Source of the DNA: Oscillospiraceae bacterium
GTDB lineage: Bacteria; Bacillota; Clostridia; Oscillospirales; Oscillospiraceae
Direction: 5' to 3'
DNA: 7,208 nt
Assembly: GCA_017501805.1 (NCBI GenBank)
Contig: JAFVWG010000125.1
Span: 1-7,208 of the forward strand
Position numbers and translations under genes: made by a program. The notes beneath the pieces are model-generated. The model saw only the letters and a list, made by a program, of their open reading frames with translations. It searched no databases and had not been told where the DNA came from. Positions 1 through 6,142 of this stretch are shown in pieces (position 1 is the stretch's first letter; each line of letters opens with the position of its first letter).

Positions 1-3
1 CGG

Positions 4-27
4 GACGCCTTTTGAAAGGCGTCTTTT
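4..27 (+). terminator. Intrinsic terminator at the left edge
   Basis: An 8-bp perfect stem (GACGCCTT / AAGGCGTC) with a TTGA loop is followed by TTTT on the + strand. It most simply ends a + strand gene lying left of the window. Only 24 bases separate it from the next start codon, so it could instead be a leader terminator (attenuator) of the DUF2156 gene; the window does not reach far enough left to decide. Confidence 0.75.
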
Positions 28-42
28 CGTAATTGGACAAAC

Positions 43-46
43 GGAG
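43..46 (+). promoter_or_regulatory. Ribosome binding site that fixes the DUF2156 start
   Basis: GGAG lies 5 bases before the ATG at 52. The alternative in-frame ATG at 76 has no purine-rich site at a suitable distance, so 52 is preferred. The N-terminus it gives (MLDFQAIT...) also matches the usual start of DUF2156 proteins. Confidence 0.7.
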
Positions 47-51
47 CGAAT

Positions 52-942
52 ATGCTGGACTTTCAAGCGATTACTATGGACAAACGCAGCGAACTGCATC
101 CGCTGCTCTATGCTGCCGGAAGACAGGACTGTGTTTCCAGCTTTGCCAATATGCTGCTTTGGATGGGCGGATACGCGGAGTACGCAATTCTCGACGGATT
201 TGTATGCGTAAGGATCCGGGGAGATCATGGGGAGTTTTTCTACTTCCCCGCAGGCGTGGGCGACCCCGCCGCCGCGATCGAACGCCTGCGGCAGGATGCC
301 GCAGAGCGGAACATCCCGTTTCGGCTGGGCGGCGTGACGGAGGAAAACCGGGCTTTTCTTGAGACTGCATTTCCGGGGAAATTCTCGTTTACAACAAACC
401 GCGATCATTTCGACCATCTCTATCCCGTTGAGCAGCTCGCGGAGCTTGCCGGGAAAAAGCTGCAGGCGAAGCGCAATCACATCAACCGTTTCGCTGCGGA
501 GCATCCCGATTGGCGCACGGAGCCGATCTCGGAACAGAATCTCGCCCTCTGCCGAAGCTGCGCGCATCGCTGGCTTGCGAAGCACGGAGATAAAGATGCC
601 GCGAGGGAATTCGGGATTTTGAAACAGGCGATGGACTGTATGCGGGAGCTTGAGCTGGAAGGATTGCTCCTTCTGGACGGAAATGAGCCGCTGGCGTTCT
701 CGATGGGCAACCGTATCACGGAGAAGGTCTTTGATGTGAATTTTGAAAAAGCGGACGCGGATGTGCAGGGCAGCTTTGCCCTCATCAACCGTGAGATGGC
801 GCGTATGGTGCGCGACCGTTATCCGCAGGTTGAGCTGCTCAATCGGGAGGAGGATATGGGCGTTCCCGGACTCCGAAAAGCAAAGGAGTCCTACCGACCG
901 ATCCTGCTGGAGAAGAGCCGTGCGCTTTGGGTGGAAGCATAA
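52..942 (+). CDS. DUF2156 domain-containing protein (GNAT-fold, aminoacyltransferase-like)
   Basis: The 296-residue product is a DUF2156 family protein. DUF2156 is related to the C-terminal catalytic domain of phosphatidylglycerol lysyltransferase (MprF) and to FemX/GNAT-fold acyltransferases; the substrate of the stand-alone clostridial form is not established. Family hallmarks are visible: a DHLYPVEQL segment followed by GKKLQAKRNHINRF (residues about 134-147), and near the C-terminus LNREEDMGVPGLRKAKESY (about 263-281). No signal peptide or membrane segment is seen, so it should be cytosolic, unlike full-length MprF. The start at 52 is supported by GGAG 5 bases upstream. The stop codon TAA overlaps the next gene's ATG by one base, implying translational coupling to the GNAT gene. 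No promoter fits between the upstream terminator and the start, so the transcript probably begins left of the window. Family assignment is firm; a lipid- or peptide-modifying activity is only inference. Confidence 0.9.
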   Translation: MLDFQAITMDKRSELHPLLYAAGRQDCVSSFANMLLWMGGYAEYAILDGFVCVRIRGDHGEFFYFPAGVGDPAAAIERLRQDAAERNIPFRLGGVTEENRAFLETAFPGKFSFTTNRDHFDHLYPVEQLAELAGKKLQAKRNHINRFAAEHPDWRTEPISEQNLALCRSCAHRWLAKHGDKDAAREFGILKQAMDCMRELELEGLLLLDGNEPLAFSMGNRITEKVFDVNFEKADADVQGSFALINREMARMVRDRYPQVELLNREEDMGVPGLRKAKESYRPILLEKSRALWVEA

Positions 943-1607
943 TGTGTTTTGAGAAGCTTTGCAAAAAGGATATTCCTGCGCTTGTTTCGCTCTGGCAGGA
1001 GGCGTTTTCCGAACAGGCGGAAGAGCTCATCGCGCTGCTGCTTGAGATCGGTGAAGGCTTCTGCTGCCGTGATGGGGAAAGGCTTGCGGCGATGGCGTTC
1101 GCGCTGCCCTATGCGGTGGCGGCAGACGGATCGATCCTCGACGGGCGCTACCTCTACGGTGTGGCAACGGCTGAGGCATACCGCGGACAGGGGCTGGCAA
1201 CAGGTCTTCTGCGATATGCGGAGGAAGAACTGAAAGAGCAAGGAGCGGACGGGCTCTTGCTCGTACCTGCGGACGATGCTCTGCGCCGCTTTTATGAAAG
1301 ACGCGGATTCCGCAACTGGAGCACGGCTTCGGTGCGCGTGGATGCGGTGTGGGCTCCCTGCGAAGCGGAAGAATATGTCCGCCTGCGGGAAACGCATCTT
1401 GCAGGAACGGCGCATATTTTTCCACCGAAGGCGCTTGTGGAACGCTGTCGGTTTTACAAGAGCGAAAACGGATGTCGTGCGGAGCTCTTCGGAGCTGTTG
1501 CGGAGACGCTGCCTGTCGGATCGGACGGAAGACCCTACGCGATGGCGAAGGCGCTGAACGATCGTTTCCCGAAACACGGCGTGTTCTCCTTTGCGATGGA
1601 TGCATAA
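942..1607 (+). CDS. GNAT family N-acetyltransferase
   Basis: This 221-residue protein carries the acetyl-CoA binding motif A of the GNAT superfamily at about residues 73-90 (GVATAEAYRGQGLATGLL, with the RGQGLA pyrophosphate loop). Motif B follows at about 107-123 (LVPADDALRRFYERRGF), the segment that normally ends in a Tyr-containing helix and GF turn. The roughly 95 residues after motif B are longer than in a minimal GNAT and may form a second half-domain or substrate lid; I do not recognise them. The acceptor is unknown. The start is the ATG at 942, which shares its A with the TAA of the DUF2156 gene (TAATG) and has a GGTGGAAG purine stretch just upstream; a TTG at 927 would add five residues but has no support. 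It is co-transcribed with the DUF2156 gene and ends just before a strong terminator. Confidence 0.9.
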   Translation: MCFEKLCKKDIPALVSLWQEAFSEQAEELIALLLEIGEGFCCRDGERLAAMAFALPYAVAADGSILDGRYLYGVATAEAYRGQGLATGLLRYAEEELKEQGADGLLLVPADDALRRFYERRGFRNWSTASVRVDAVWAPCEAEEYVRLRETHLAGTAHIFPPKALVERCRFYKSENGCRAELFGAVAETLPVGSDGRPYAMAKALNDRFPKHGVFSFAMDA

Positions 1608-1610
1608 CAA

Positions 1611-1640
1611 AAAGACGTGCTGCATTTGCAGCACGTCTTT
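1611..1640. terminator. Bidirectional terminator between convergent genes
   Basis: A perfect 14-bp inverted repeat (AAAGACGTGCTGCA / TGCAGCACGTCTTT, two central T bases) starts three bases after the GNAT stop codon and lies 15 bases beyond the aldolase stop codon. T-rich stretches follow on both strands (TTTCTTTT on +, TTTTTGTT on -), so it can end both transcription units. Confidence 0.93.
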
Positions 1641-1655
1641 CTTTTGGAAAAAGGA

Positions 1656-2624
1656 TCAGGCCTTGCCGGCGCAGCCGAGGACGTTGACCAGCTTGTGGCG
1701 GACAACTTCCTTGATGTTGGCACGGGCGGGCTTCAGATAGTCGCGCGGGTCGAACTTCTCGGGATGCTCGTTCATGAAGGAACGGATCGTGCCGGTCAGA
1801 GCGAGACGCAGGTCGGAGTCGATGTTGATCTTGCAGACGGAGAGGGCGGCTGCCTTGCGGAGCTGCTCTTCGGGGATGCCGACTGCGTCGGGCATCTTGC
1901 CGCCGTTGGTGTTGATCATCTTGACGTATTCCTGCGGAACGGAGGAAGAGCCGTGCAGAACGATGGGGAAGCCGGGCAGACGGCGGGAGACTTCCTCAAG
2001 CACGTCGAAGCGCAGCGGGGGCGGAACGAGGATGCCCTTTTCGTTGCGGGTGCACTGCTCGGGCTTGAACTTGTAAGCGCCGTGGGAAGTGCCGATGGCG
2101 ATGGCCAGAGAGTCGCAGCCGGTCTTGGTGACGAACTCTTCGACTTCTTCCGGACGGGTGTAGGAAGCGGCATCGGCAGCAACGTTGACTTCGTCTTCGA
2201 TGCCGGCGAGCGTGCCAAGCTCGGCCTCGACGACAACGCCGTGGTCGTGCGCGTACTTGACAACTTCCTTGGTGATCTCGATGTTCTCAGCAAAGGGCTT
2301 GCTGGAAGCGTCGATCATGACGGAGGTAAAGCCGTCGTCGATGCAGGATTTGCAGGTTTCAAAGCTGTCGCCATGGTCCAGATGCAGGACGATGGGGATA
2401 TCGGGGCACTCGATGACCGCCGCCTCGACGAGCTTGACGAGGTAGGTGCGGATTGCATAGGCGCGGGCGCCCTTGGAGACCTGCAGGATCACGGGGGCGT
2501 GCTCTTCACGGCAAGCCTCGGTGATGCCCTGAATGATCTCCATGTTGTTCACGTTGAAAGCACCGATGGCGTAGCCGCCGCTGTAGGCTTTCTTGAACAT
2601 TTCGGTAGAAGTAACCAGAGGCAT
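1656..2624 (-). CDS. fba: Class II fructose-1,6-bisphosphate aldolase
   Basis: The 322-residue protein is a zinc-dependent class II aldolase. It cleaves fructose-1,6-bisphosphate to glyceraldehyde-3-phosphate and dihydroxyacetone phosphate, reversibly, in cytosolic glycolysis and gluconeogenesis. Visible signatures are GAFNVNNME (21-29), the HLDHG block with catalytic Asp83 and zinc ligand His84 (81-85), VEAELGTLAG (132-141), zinc ligand His181 in GTSHGAYKF (178-186), zinc ligand His224 in VLHGSSSVP (222-230), and the phosphate-binding NIDSD (267-271). The VLHGSSS form and the KMPDAVGIPEEQL insert (243-255) are typical of the longer clostridial subtype; other class II enzymes usually have VLHGGSG. 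The reading frame extends 15 codons further upstream, but AAAGGAG lies 9 bases before the ATG at 2624 and MPLVTS is the usual N-terminus, so that start is chosen. It has its own promoter and ends at the bidirectional terminator. Related tagatose or ketose-bisphosphate aldolases are a less likely alternative. Confidence 0.96.
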   Translation of the reverse strand: MPLVTSTEMFKKAYSGGYAIGAFNVNNMEIIQGITEACREEHAPVILQVSKGARAYAIRTYLVKLVEAAVIECPDIPIVLHLDHGDSFETCKSCIDDGFTSVMIDASSKPFAENIEITKEVVKYAHDHGVVVEAELGTLAGIEDEVNVAADAASYTRPEEVEEFVTKTGCDSLAIAIGTSHGAYKFKPEQCTRNEKGILVPPPLRFDVLEEVSRRLPGFPIVLHGSSSVPQEYVKMINTNGGKMPDAVGIPEEQLRKAAALSVCKINIDSDLRLALTGTIRSFMNEHPEKFDPRDYLKPARANIKEVVRHKLVNVLGCAGKA

Positions 2625-2633
2625 ACAAGACAA

Positions 2634-2640
2634 CTCCTTT
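2634..2640 (-). promoter_or_regulatory. Ribosome binding site that fixes the aldolase start
   Basis: On the minus strand AAAGGAG sits 9 bases before the ATG at 2624. It lies inside the longer open frame beginning at 2669, which therefore cannot be the real start. Confidence 0.85.
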
Positions 2641-2659
2641 AATATTATAGTCCGCGTAC

Positions 2660-2688
2660 ATTCTAGCAAATTTGCGCTTTATTTGCAA
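2660..2688 (-). promoter_or_regulatory. Putative sigma-A promoter of the aldolase gene
   Basis: On the minus strand, -35 TTGCAA (2683-2688) and -10 TAGAAT (2660-2665) are separated by exactly 17 bases. The spacer contains the perfect palindrome GCAAATTTGC (2666-2675) next to the -10 box, a possible operator. A consensus-looking TATAAT also occurs at 2644-2649, but it would start transcription inside the ribosome binding site and has no good -35, so it is less likely. Confidence 0.65.
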
Positions 2689-2755
2689 GGTGCGTTTTCG
2701 ATTCCGGAGATATTTTTTGGCAATACTTTTTTTCGGAGCGCTATGAATACAGATG

Positions 2756-2792
2756 CAGTCCCGGCAGGATCACCTGCCGGGACTGTTTTTTT
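2756..2792 (+). terminator. Terminator-like hairpin downstream of the TRAP permease; T-tract on the + strand
   Basis: A perfect 13-bp stem (CAGTCCCGGCAGG / CCTGCCGGGACTG) with an ATCA loop lies 11 bases beyond the permease stop codon, where that gene's terminator is expected. However, the run of seven T bases follows the stem on the + strand; in the minus direction the stem is followed by CATCTGTATTC, with no proper T-tract. It is a good intrinsic terminator for + strand transcription, and at best a weak terminator or 3'-end stabilising hairpin for the permease transcript. Confidence 0.7.
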
Positions 2793-2796
2793 GGGA

Positions 2797-4749
2797 TTAC
2801 TGCGTGCGAAGATCCGTTTTTGCGTTTTGCCGATCGATGATTTGCAGAATGACCACAACGGCCACAAGCGCAAGACCCACGGCGTCCGTGAAGCCGCCGG
2901 GCGTGATCAGCAGCAGTCCGCCGGCTGCACTCATAATGCGCTGATACCAGCGCATTCCGCTCAGAAGGAAGCCTTCAAGCGCCATAGAAACGCCGAAGAT
3001 ACCGACGATCGAGGTGATGCAGATCTGGATCACTTCCCAGACTGTCGTATTGATGAACAGCATAGCCGGACTTGTTGCGAACACATAGGGCACGATGAAA
3101 GCGCCGATGGCAAGCTTTGTGGAGGTCAGTGCCGTCTTCATGGGATTTGCCTGTGCGATGGCTGCGCCTGCGTAGGCTGCCAGCGCCACGGGGGGCGTCA
3201 GATCTGCCACGATGCCGAAGTAGAAGACGAAGAAGTGGGCTGCCAGTGCGGGAACGCCCATACGGATCAGAATGGGTGCGCAGGTAGCTGCCATAATGCA
3301 GTAGTTCGCCGTGGTGGGAACGCCCATACCCAGAACGATGCAGCAGATCATCGTGAGGAACAGGGCGATCAGAACATTCGATCCCGCGATGCTCACGATG
3401 CCGTTGATGAGCATATTGGCAAGACCGGTCATCGTGATGGTGCCTGCAATGATACCGGCAACGCCGCAGGCGGCGGCGACCGTGATCGTGCCCTGTCCGC
3501 CGGCGGCCAAAGCTTCCAGAAGACCCTTGAAGGTGATGCGGTGTTCCTTATTGATCAGACTCACCGCAATGCATACAACGATGCAGATGGCTGCGGCATA
3601 CTGGATGCTGCGCGTGCTGGTGCCGACCAGATAGATCAGCAGGATCAGCGGCGTCATCAGATACCACTTTTTCAGCAGCGGCTTCAGCTTGGGGAGCTCC
3701 TCACGTTTCAGACCCCGAAGGCCCAGTTTCTTTGCTTCCAGATGGACGGAGATGAAAATGCCCGCAAAATACAAAACCGCGGGAAGGATCGCCCGAACGA
3801 CGATGTCACTGTAGGGGACCTGCACGAAGTCTGCCATCAGGAAGGCGGCTGCGCCCATAATGGGAGGCATGATCTGACCGCCGGTGGAGGCGGAGGCTTC
3901 CGCTGCGGCGGCGAACTCGGGCTTATAGCCCGTTTTTTTCATCAGCGGAATGGTGACCGAGCCCGAACCGACCGTGTTTGCTACGGAAGAGCCGGAGACC
4001 ATACCCTCCAGTGCGCTGGCGACCACCGCGGCCTTGGCGGGACCGCCGGAGAAACCGCCCACGATGGCATTGGCAAACTTGATAAACAGATCCGCGACGC
4101 CGGTCCGCTCCAGAAAAGCACCGAAAATAATAAAGACCACGATGAATTTGGAGCAGGTGTTGATGGGCGTGGAGAGGATACCCTCCTTGCTGTAGAACAG
4201 ATAGCGGACGGTGTAGTTGAGCTTGCCCCATAGTGACGGGTTGGCAAGACCCCAGATCAGCGCGTACGTGATGAACGCGGCGGCGACGATCAGGATCGGC
4301 AGACCCACGCTTCGGCGGCAAACCTCCGCCAGTGCCAGAATCCCCACGATGCCGATGATGATCTGATGCGCATCAAAACGGCTGCCCTGCTGGATGATAT
4401 CCATCGCATTAAAGGTGAAGTAGAGAAACGCGCCGGTGCCGACGAGCATTGCGACGATGTCGTACCAGGGCAGGGAATTGACTTTTTGTACGCCTTTTTT
4501 GGCGGGGAATACCAGAAAGCCGATGAACACGATCCATGCCACAAAGGAAGTCAGCCGATGCTCTTCCAGCCAGCCCGCAAACAGCGTCACATACAGGCAG
4601 AAGAGAGAGAAGACGGCGAGAATGCAGGTCACGATAAGCTTGGGCGTGCCTTCCCAGATCCGGACATTGGATTCCCGGTCATATTTTTTCATAACGGCAT
4701 CCACATCCATCGGGATGTCTGCCGTCGGTTTTTTCTTGAAGAACGCCAT
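2797..4749 (-). CDS. TRAP transporter fused permease subunit (4TM/12TM fusion, TAXI type)
   Basis: The 650-residue integral membrane protein is the fused permease of a TAXI-type TRAP transporter: a small DctQ-like part and a large DctM-like part in one chain, with the usual length of this family. TRAP systems take up organic acids using a cation gradient (usually Na+) instead of ATP. A soluble start with the family-typical YDRESNVR (23-30) precedes hydrophobic segments at about 37-59, 66-82, 96-115, 129-141 and 148-168. The DctM-like core has two conserved hairpin regions: SGSSVANTVGSGSVTIPLMK (252-271) with TGGQIMPPIMGAAAFL (289-304), and GMGVPTTANYCIMAA (474-488) with ADLTPPVALAAYAGAAIA (515-532). 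More membrane segments fill 550-640. Translation starts at 4749 after GGAGGT with 6-base spacing. It follows the TAXI binding-protein gene by 77 bases and the two form an operon. The substrate cannot be read from the sequence. Confidence 0.95.
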   Translation of the reverse strand: MAFFKKKPTADIPMDVDAVMKKYDRESNVRIWEGTPKLIVTCILAVFSLFCLYVTLFAGWLEEHRLTSFVAWIVFIGFLVFPAKKGVQKVNSLPWYDIVAMLVGTGAFLYFTFNAMDIIQQGSRFDAHQIIIGIVGILALAEVCRRSVGLPILIVAAAFITYALIWGLANPSLWGKLNYTVRYLFYSKEGILSTPINTCSKFIVVFIIFGAFLERTGVADLFIKFANAIVGGFSGGPAKAAVVASALEGMVSGSSVANTVGSGSVTIPLMKKTGYKPEFAAAAEASASTGGQIMPPIMGAAAFLMADFVQVPYSDIVVRAILPAVLYFAGIFISVHLEAKKLGLRGLKREELPKLKPLLKKWYLMTPLILLIYLVGTSTRSIQYAAAICIVVCIAVSLINKEHRITFKGLLEALAAGGQGTITVAAACGVAGIIAGTITMTGLANMLINGIVSIAGSNVLIALFLTMICCIVLGMGVPTTANYCIMAATCAPILIRMGVPALAAHFFVFYFGIVADLTPPVALAAYAGAAIAQANPMKTALTSTKLAIGAFIVPYVFATSPAMLFINTTVWEVIQICITSIVGIFGVSMALEGFLLSGMRWYQRIMSAAGGLLLITPGGFTDAVGLALVAVVVILQIIDRQNAKTDLRTQ

Positions 4750-4783
4750 ATGGATACCTCCGATAGAGTCAAGCTGCGAAAAC

Positions 4784-4808
4784 GGCTGCGGCGAATTTCG
4801 CCGCAGCC
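4784..4808 (-). promoter_or_regulatory. Intercistronic hairpin between TAXI binding protein and permease
   Basis: An 11-bp GC-rich perfect stem (GGCTGCGGCGA / TCGCCGCAGCC) lies 18 bases after the binding-protein stop codon and 34 bases before the permease start. In the minus direction it is followed by GTTTTCGC, only a four-T run, so it looks like a leaky terminator or an RNA-stabilising 3' stem. Such elements commonly let a binding protein be made in excess over its permease; that role here is inference. Confidence 0.7.
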
Positions 4809-4826
4809 ATAAACCGATAGGGGGAA

Positions 4827-5798
4827 TTACTCAGTTGCGACGGTAACGCCCTGTTCCGCAAAGTACTTGGCAGCACCTGCGTGGAAGGGAGCGGTCATAC
4901 CGGAGGTGGCGTTTTCAACGGACAGCTCGGCGCCCTTTCCGTTCTCGGCAGCGATGGCGGCAGTGTTGTCGAAGATCGCCTTGGTCAGATTGTAGACATC
5001 TTCCTCGGAAGCCTTGTCGGTGACGATCAGCGTAGCCTTAACGGTGACGGTGACAACGTCTTCGGTCTGACCCTTGTAGGTCTCTGCGGGGATGGTGTAC
5101 AGCGTATAGAAGGGGGAAGCTGCCATCAGGGTCTCGGCGATCTCGCCGTCGATGGGAACGAGGTAAGCTTCATTGGTGGTGCACAGCTCGGCGATTGCAT
5201 TGGTGGGAGCACCGGCGACGATGAAAGCAGCATCGATCTTGCCGTCCTTCAGACCGTCGGCGGAGTCGGCAAAGCTCATGTACTGAGGCCGGATGTCCGC
5301 TTCGGTCAGACCGGCAGCGGTGAGAACGTCCATAGCGTTGAAGTAGACGCCGGAACCGGGAGCGCCGATGGAAACGGCCTTGCCCTTCAGGTCGGCAACG
5401 GACTTGATCGCGGGATCCATGGTGACCAGCTGAACGGCCTCGGCATACAGACCGCCGACAACGCGGAAGGACTTGATGGCGCCGTTCTGCTCAAAGGAAC
5501 GGGTGCCGTCCCATGCGTAAGCCATAACGTCGGACTGGACAGTGCCCAGCTGATAGTCGCCGGCATCGATGAACTCAATGTTCGCCTTGGAGCCGTCGGT
5601 GGAAACGACATTGACGTCAATGCCCGCGTGGTTCTTGATGTACTGACCCAGAACGCCGCCGAAGGCATAGTAGGTGCCGGCGGTGCCGCCGGTGCCCATA
5701 GTCATCTTGGTGGCGGTGGTGGCGGTGGTGCTGCTGCCGCAGGCAACCAGGGACAGCATCATAACCAATACCAGTGCGATAGAAATCAGTTTCTTCAT
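4827..5798 (-). CDS. TAXI family TRAP transporter solute-binding lipoprotein
   Basis: The 323-residue protein is the extracytoplasmic substrate receptor of the TRAP system. It begins with a lipoprotein signal peptide: MKK, a hydrophobic stretch, and the lipobox LVAC with Cys20 as the lipid anchor, followed by a short Thr/Ala-rich linker to about residue 30. The mature domain has TAXI hallmarks: MGTGGTAGTYYAFGG (34-48), DLKGKAVSIGAPGSGV (136-151), DGLKDGKIDAAFIVAGAP (181-198) and FHAGAAKYFAEQGV (305-318). The TAXI fold is a two-lobed type II binding protein; known members bind glutamate-like or other carboxylates, but the ligand here is unknown. Translation starts at 5798 after TAGGAGGT with 9-base spacing. 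A strong promoter lies immediately upstream and the permease immediately downstream, so this is the first gene of a two-gene uptake operon. Confidence 0.95.
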   Translation of the reverse strand: MKKLISIALVLVMMLSLVACGSSTTATTATKMTMGTGGTAGTYYAFGGVLGQYIKNHAGIDVNVVSTDGSKANIEFIDAGDYQLGTVQSDVMAYAWDGTRSFEQNGAIKSFRVVGGLYAEAVQLVTMDPAIKSVADLKGKAVSIGAPGSGVYFNAMDVLTAAGLTEADIRPQYMSFADSADGLKDGKIDAAFIVAGAPTNAIAELCTTNEAYLVPIDGEIAETLMAASPFYTLYTIPAETYKGQTEDVVTVTVKATLIVTDKASEEDVYNLTKAIFDNTAAIAAENGKGAELSVENATSGMTAPFHAGAAKYFAEQGVTVATE

Positions 5799-5831
5799 AG
5801 TGGTGATACCTCCTAAAAAAATAACACCCCC

Positions 5832-5860
5832 ATTATATAGTTGATGAATTTATTTTGCAA
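5832..5860 (-). promoter_or_regulatory. Putative sigma-A promoter of the TAXI-TRAP operon
   Basis: On the minus strand, -35 TTGCAA (5855-5860) and a consensus -10 TATAAT (5832-5837) are separated by 17 bases. The likely start point near 5825 gives a leader of about 27 bases before the ATG at 5798. The same -35 hexamer and spacing occur in the aldolase promoter. Confidence 0.8.
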
Positions 5861-6100
5861 CCCCAAAATGCAAGCGCAATTCTTGTAAATTTCATTTTAT
5901 GCAAGAATTGCATCTTTTTTGTCATATATTTTGCAATTTGCAATTCGTAATCATTCATTTTGCAAGTCGTTCGTGAAATCGCACAATCCGCTCTGCGCAA
6001 AGCACCTGATTTTCTGTTATATTGCATATAGCCAAAAAACGATTTTTGCGTATTTTCTGTGTTTTTCGCAAAAAATGCAAGTGTCGGGACTGAAATGGCG
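5861..6100. other. AT-rich non-coding region with repeated TGCAA boxes
   Basis: The 361 bases between the phosphodiesterase and the TAXI gene contain no convincing gene. Besides the promoter and terminator listed separately, they hold many TGCAA or TTGCA boxes, at about 5856, 5869, 5900, 5908, 5932, 5939, 5961, 6022 and 6076. ATTTTGCAA occurs three times (5852-5860, 5928-5936, 5957-5965). A perfect inverted repeat, ATGCAA-GAA-TTGCAT, lies at 5899-5913, and TTGCAATTTGCAA at 5931-5943. The pattern resembles an operator array for a regulator of the transporter operon, but AT-rich composition explains part of it. Confidence 0.5.
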
Positions 6101-6142
6101 AAGAAAAAGCAGAAGCCTTCCCAAAACAGGGAAGGCTTCTGC
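6101..6142 (-). terminator. Intrinsic terminator of the phosphodiesterase gene
   Basis: A perfect 14-bp stem (GCAGAAGCCTTCCC / GGGAAGGCTTCTGC) with a 6-base loop is followed in the minus direction by TTTTTCTT. It begins 17 bases after the gdpD-type stop codon. The outer part of the stem can also pair with an upstream TTCTGC copy. Confidence 0.93.

Noticed and set aside
891..1634. Minus-strand open frame of 247 codons opposite the GNAT gene
   Set aside because: It shows Arg/Ser-rich shadow composition, while the + strand protein has unambiguous GNAT motifs.
1617..2642. Long + strand open frame of 341 codons opposite the aldolase gene
   Set aside because: It is the antisense shadow of fba, kept open because the GC-rich gene avoids codons whose complements are stops. 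It has no family resemblance, runs through the terminator, and shows low-complexity Gly/Asp/Val composition.
2644..2649. Consensus TATAAT just upstream of the aldolase ribosome binding site
   Set aside because: Transcription from it would start within the ribosome binding site, and no good -35 lies 16-18 bases upstream. The TTGCAA-17-TAGAAT promoter further upstream fits better.
2593..4233. Long + strand open frame of 546 codons opposite the TRAP permease
   Set aside because: The protein is rich in His, Arg, Asp, Gly and Cys with no recognisable domain, and it crosses the hairpin at 2756-2792. It mirrors the hydrophobic codons of the real permease gene.
4881..5816. Long + strand open frame of 311 codons opposite the TAXI gene
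   Set aside because: It is a Gly/Val/Asp-rich shadow of a gene with clear signal peptide and family motifs on the minus strand.
5833..5958. Possible 41-codon minus-strand small gene in the region upstream of the TAXI gene
   Set aside because: There is no ribosome binding site before its ATG, its stop codon falls within the operon's -10 box, and its Lys/Met/Ile content simply reflects the repeated TTGCAAAAT elements.
5861..6100. CRISPR array or tandem repeat array
   Set aside because: The repeated units are only 5-9 bases long and irregularly spaced, with no repeat-spacer periodicity.
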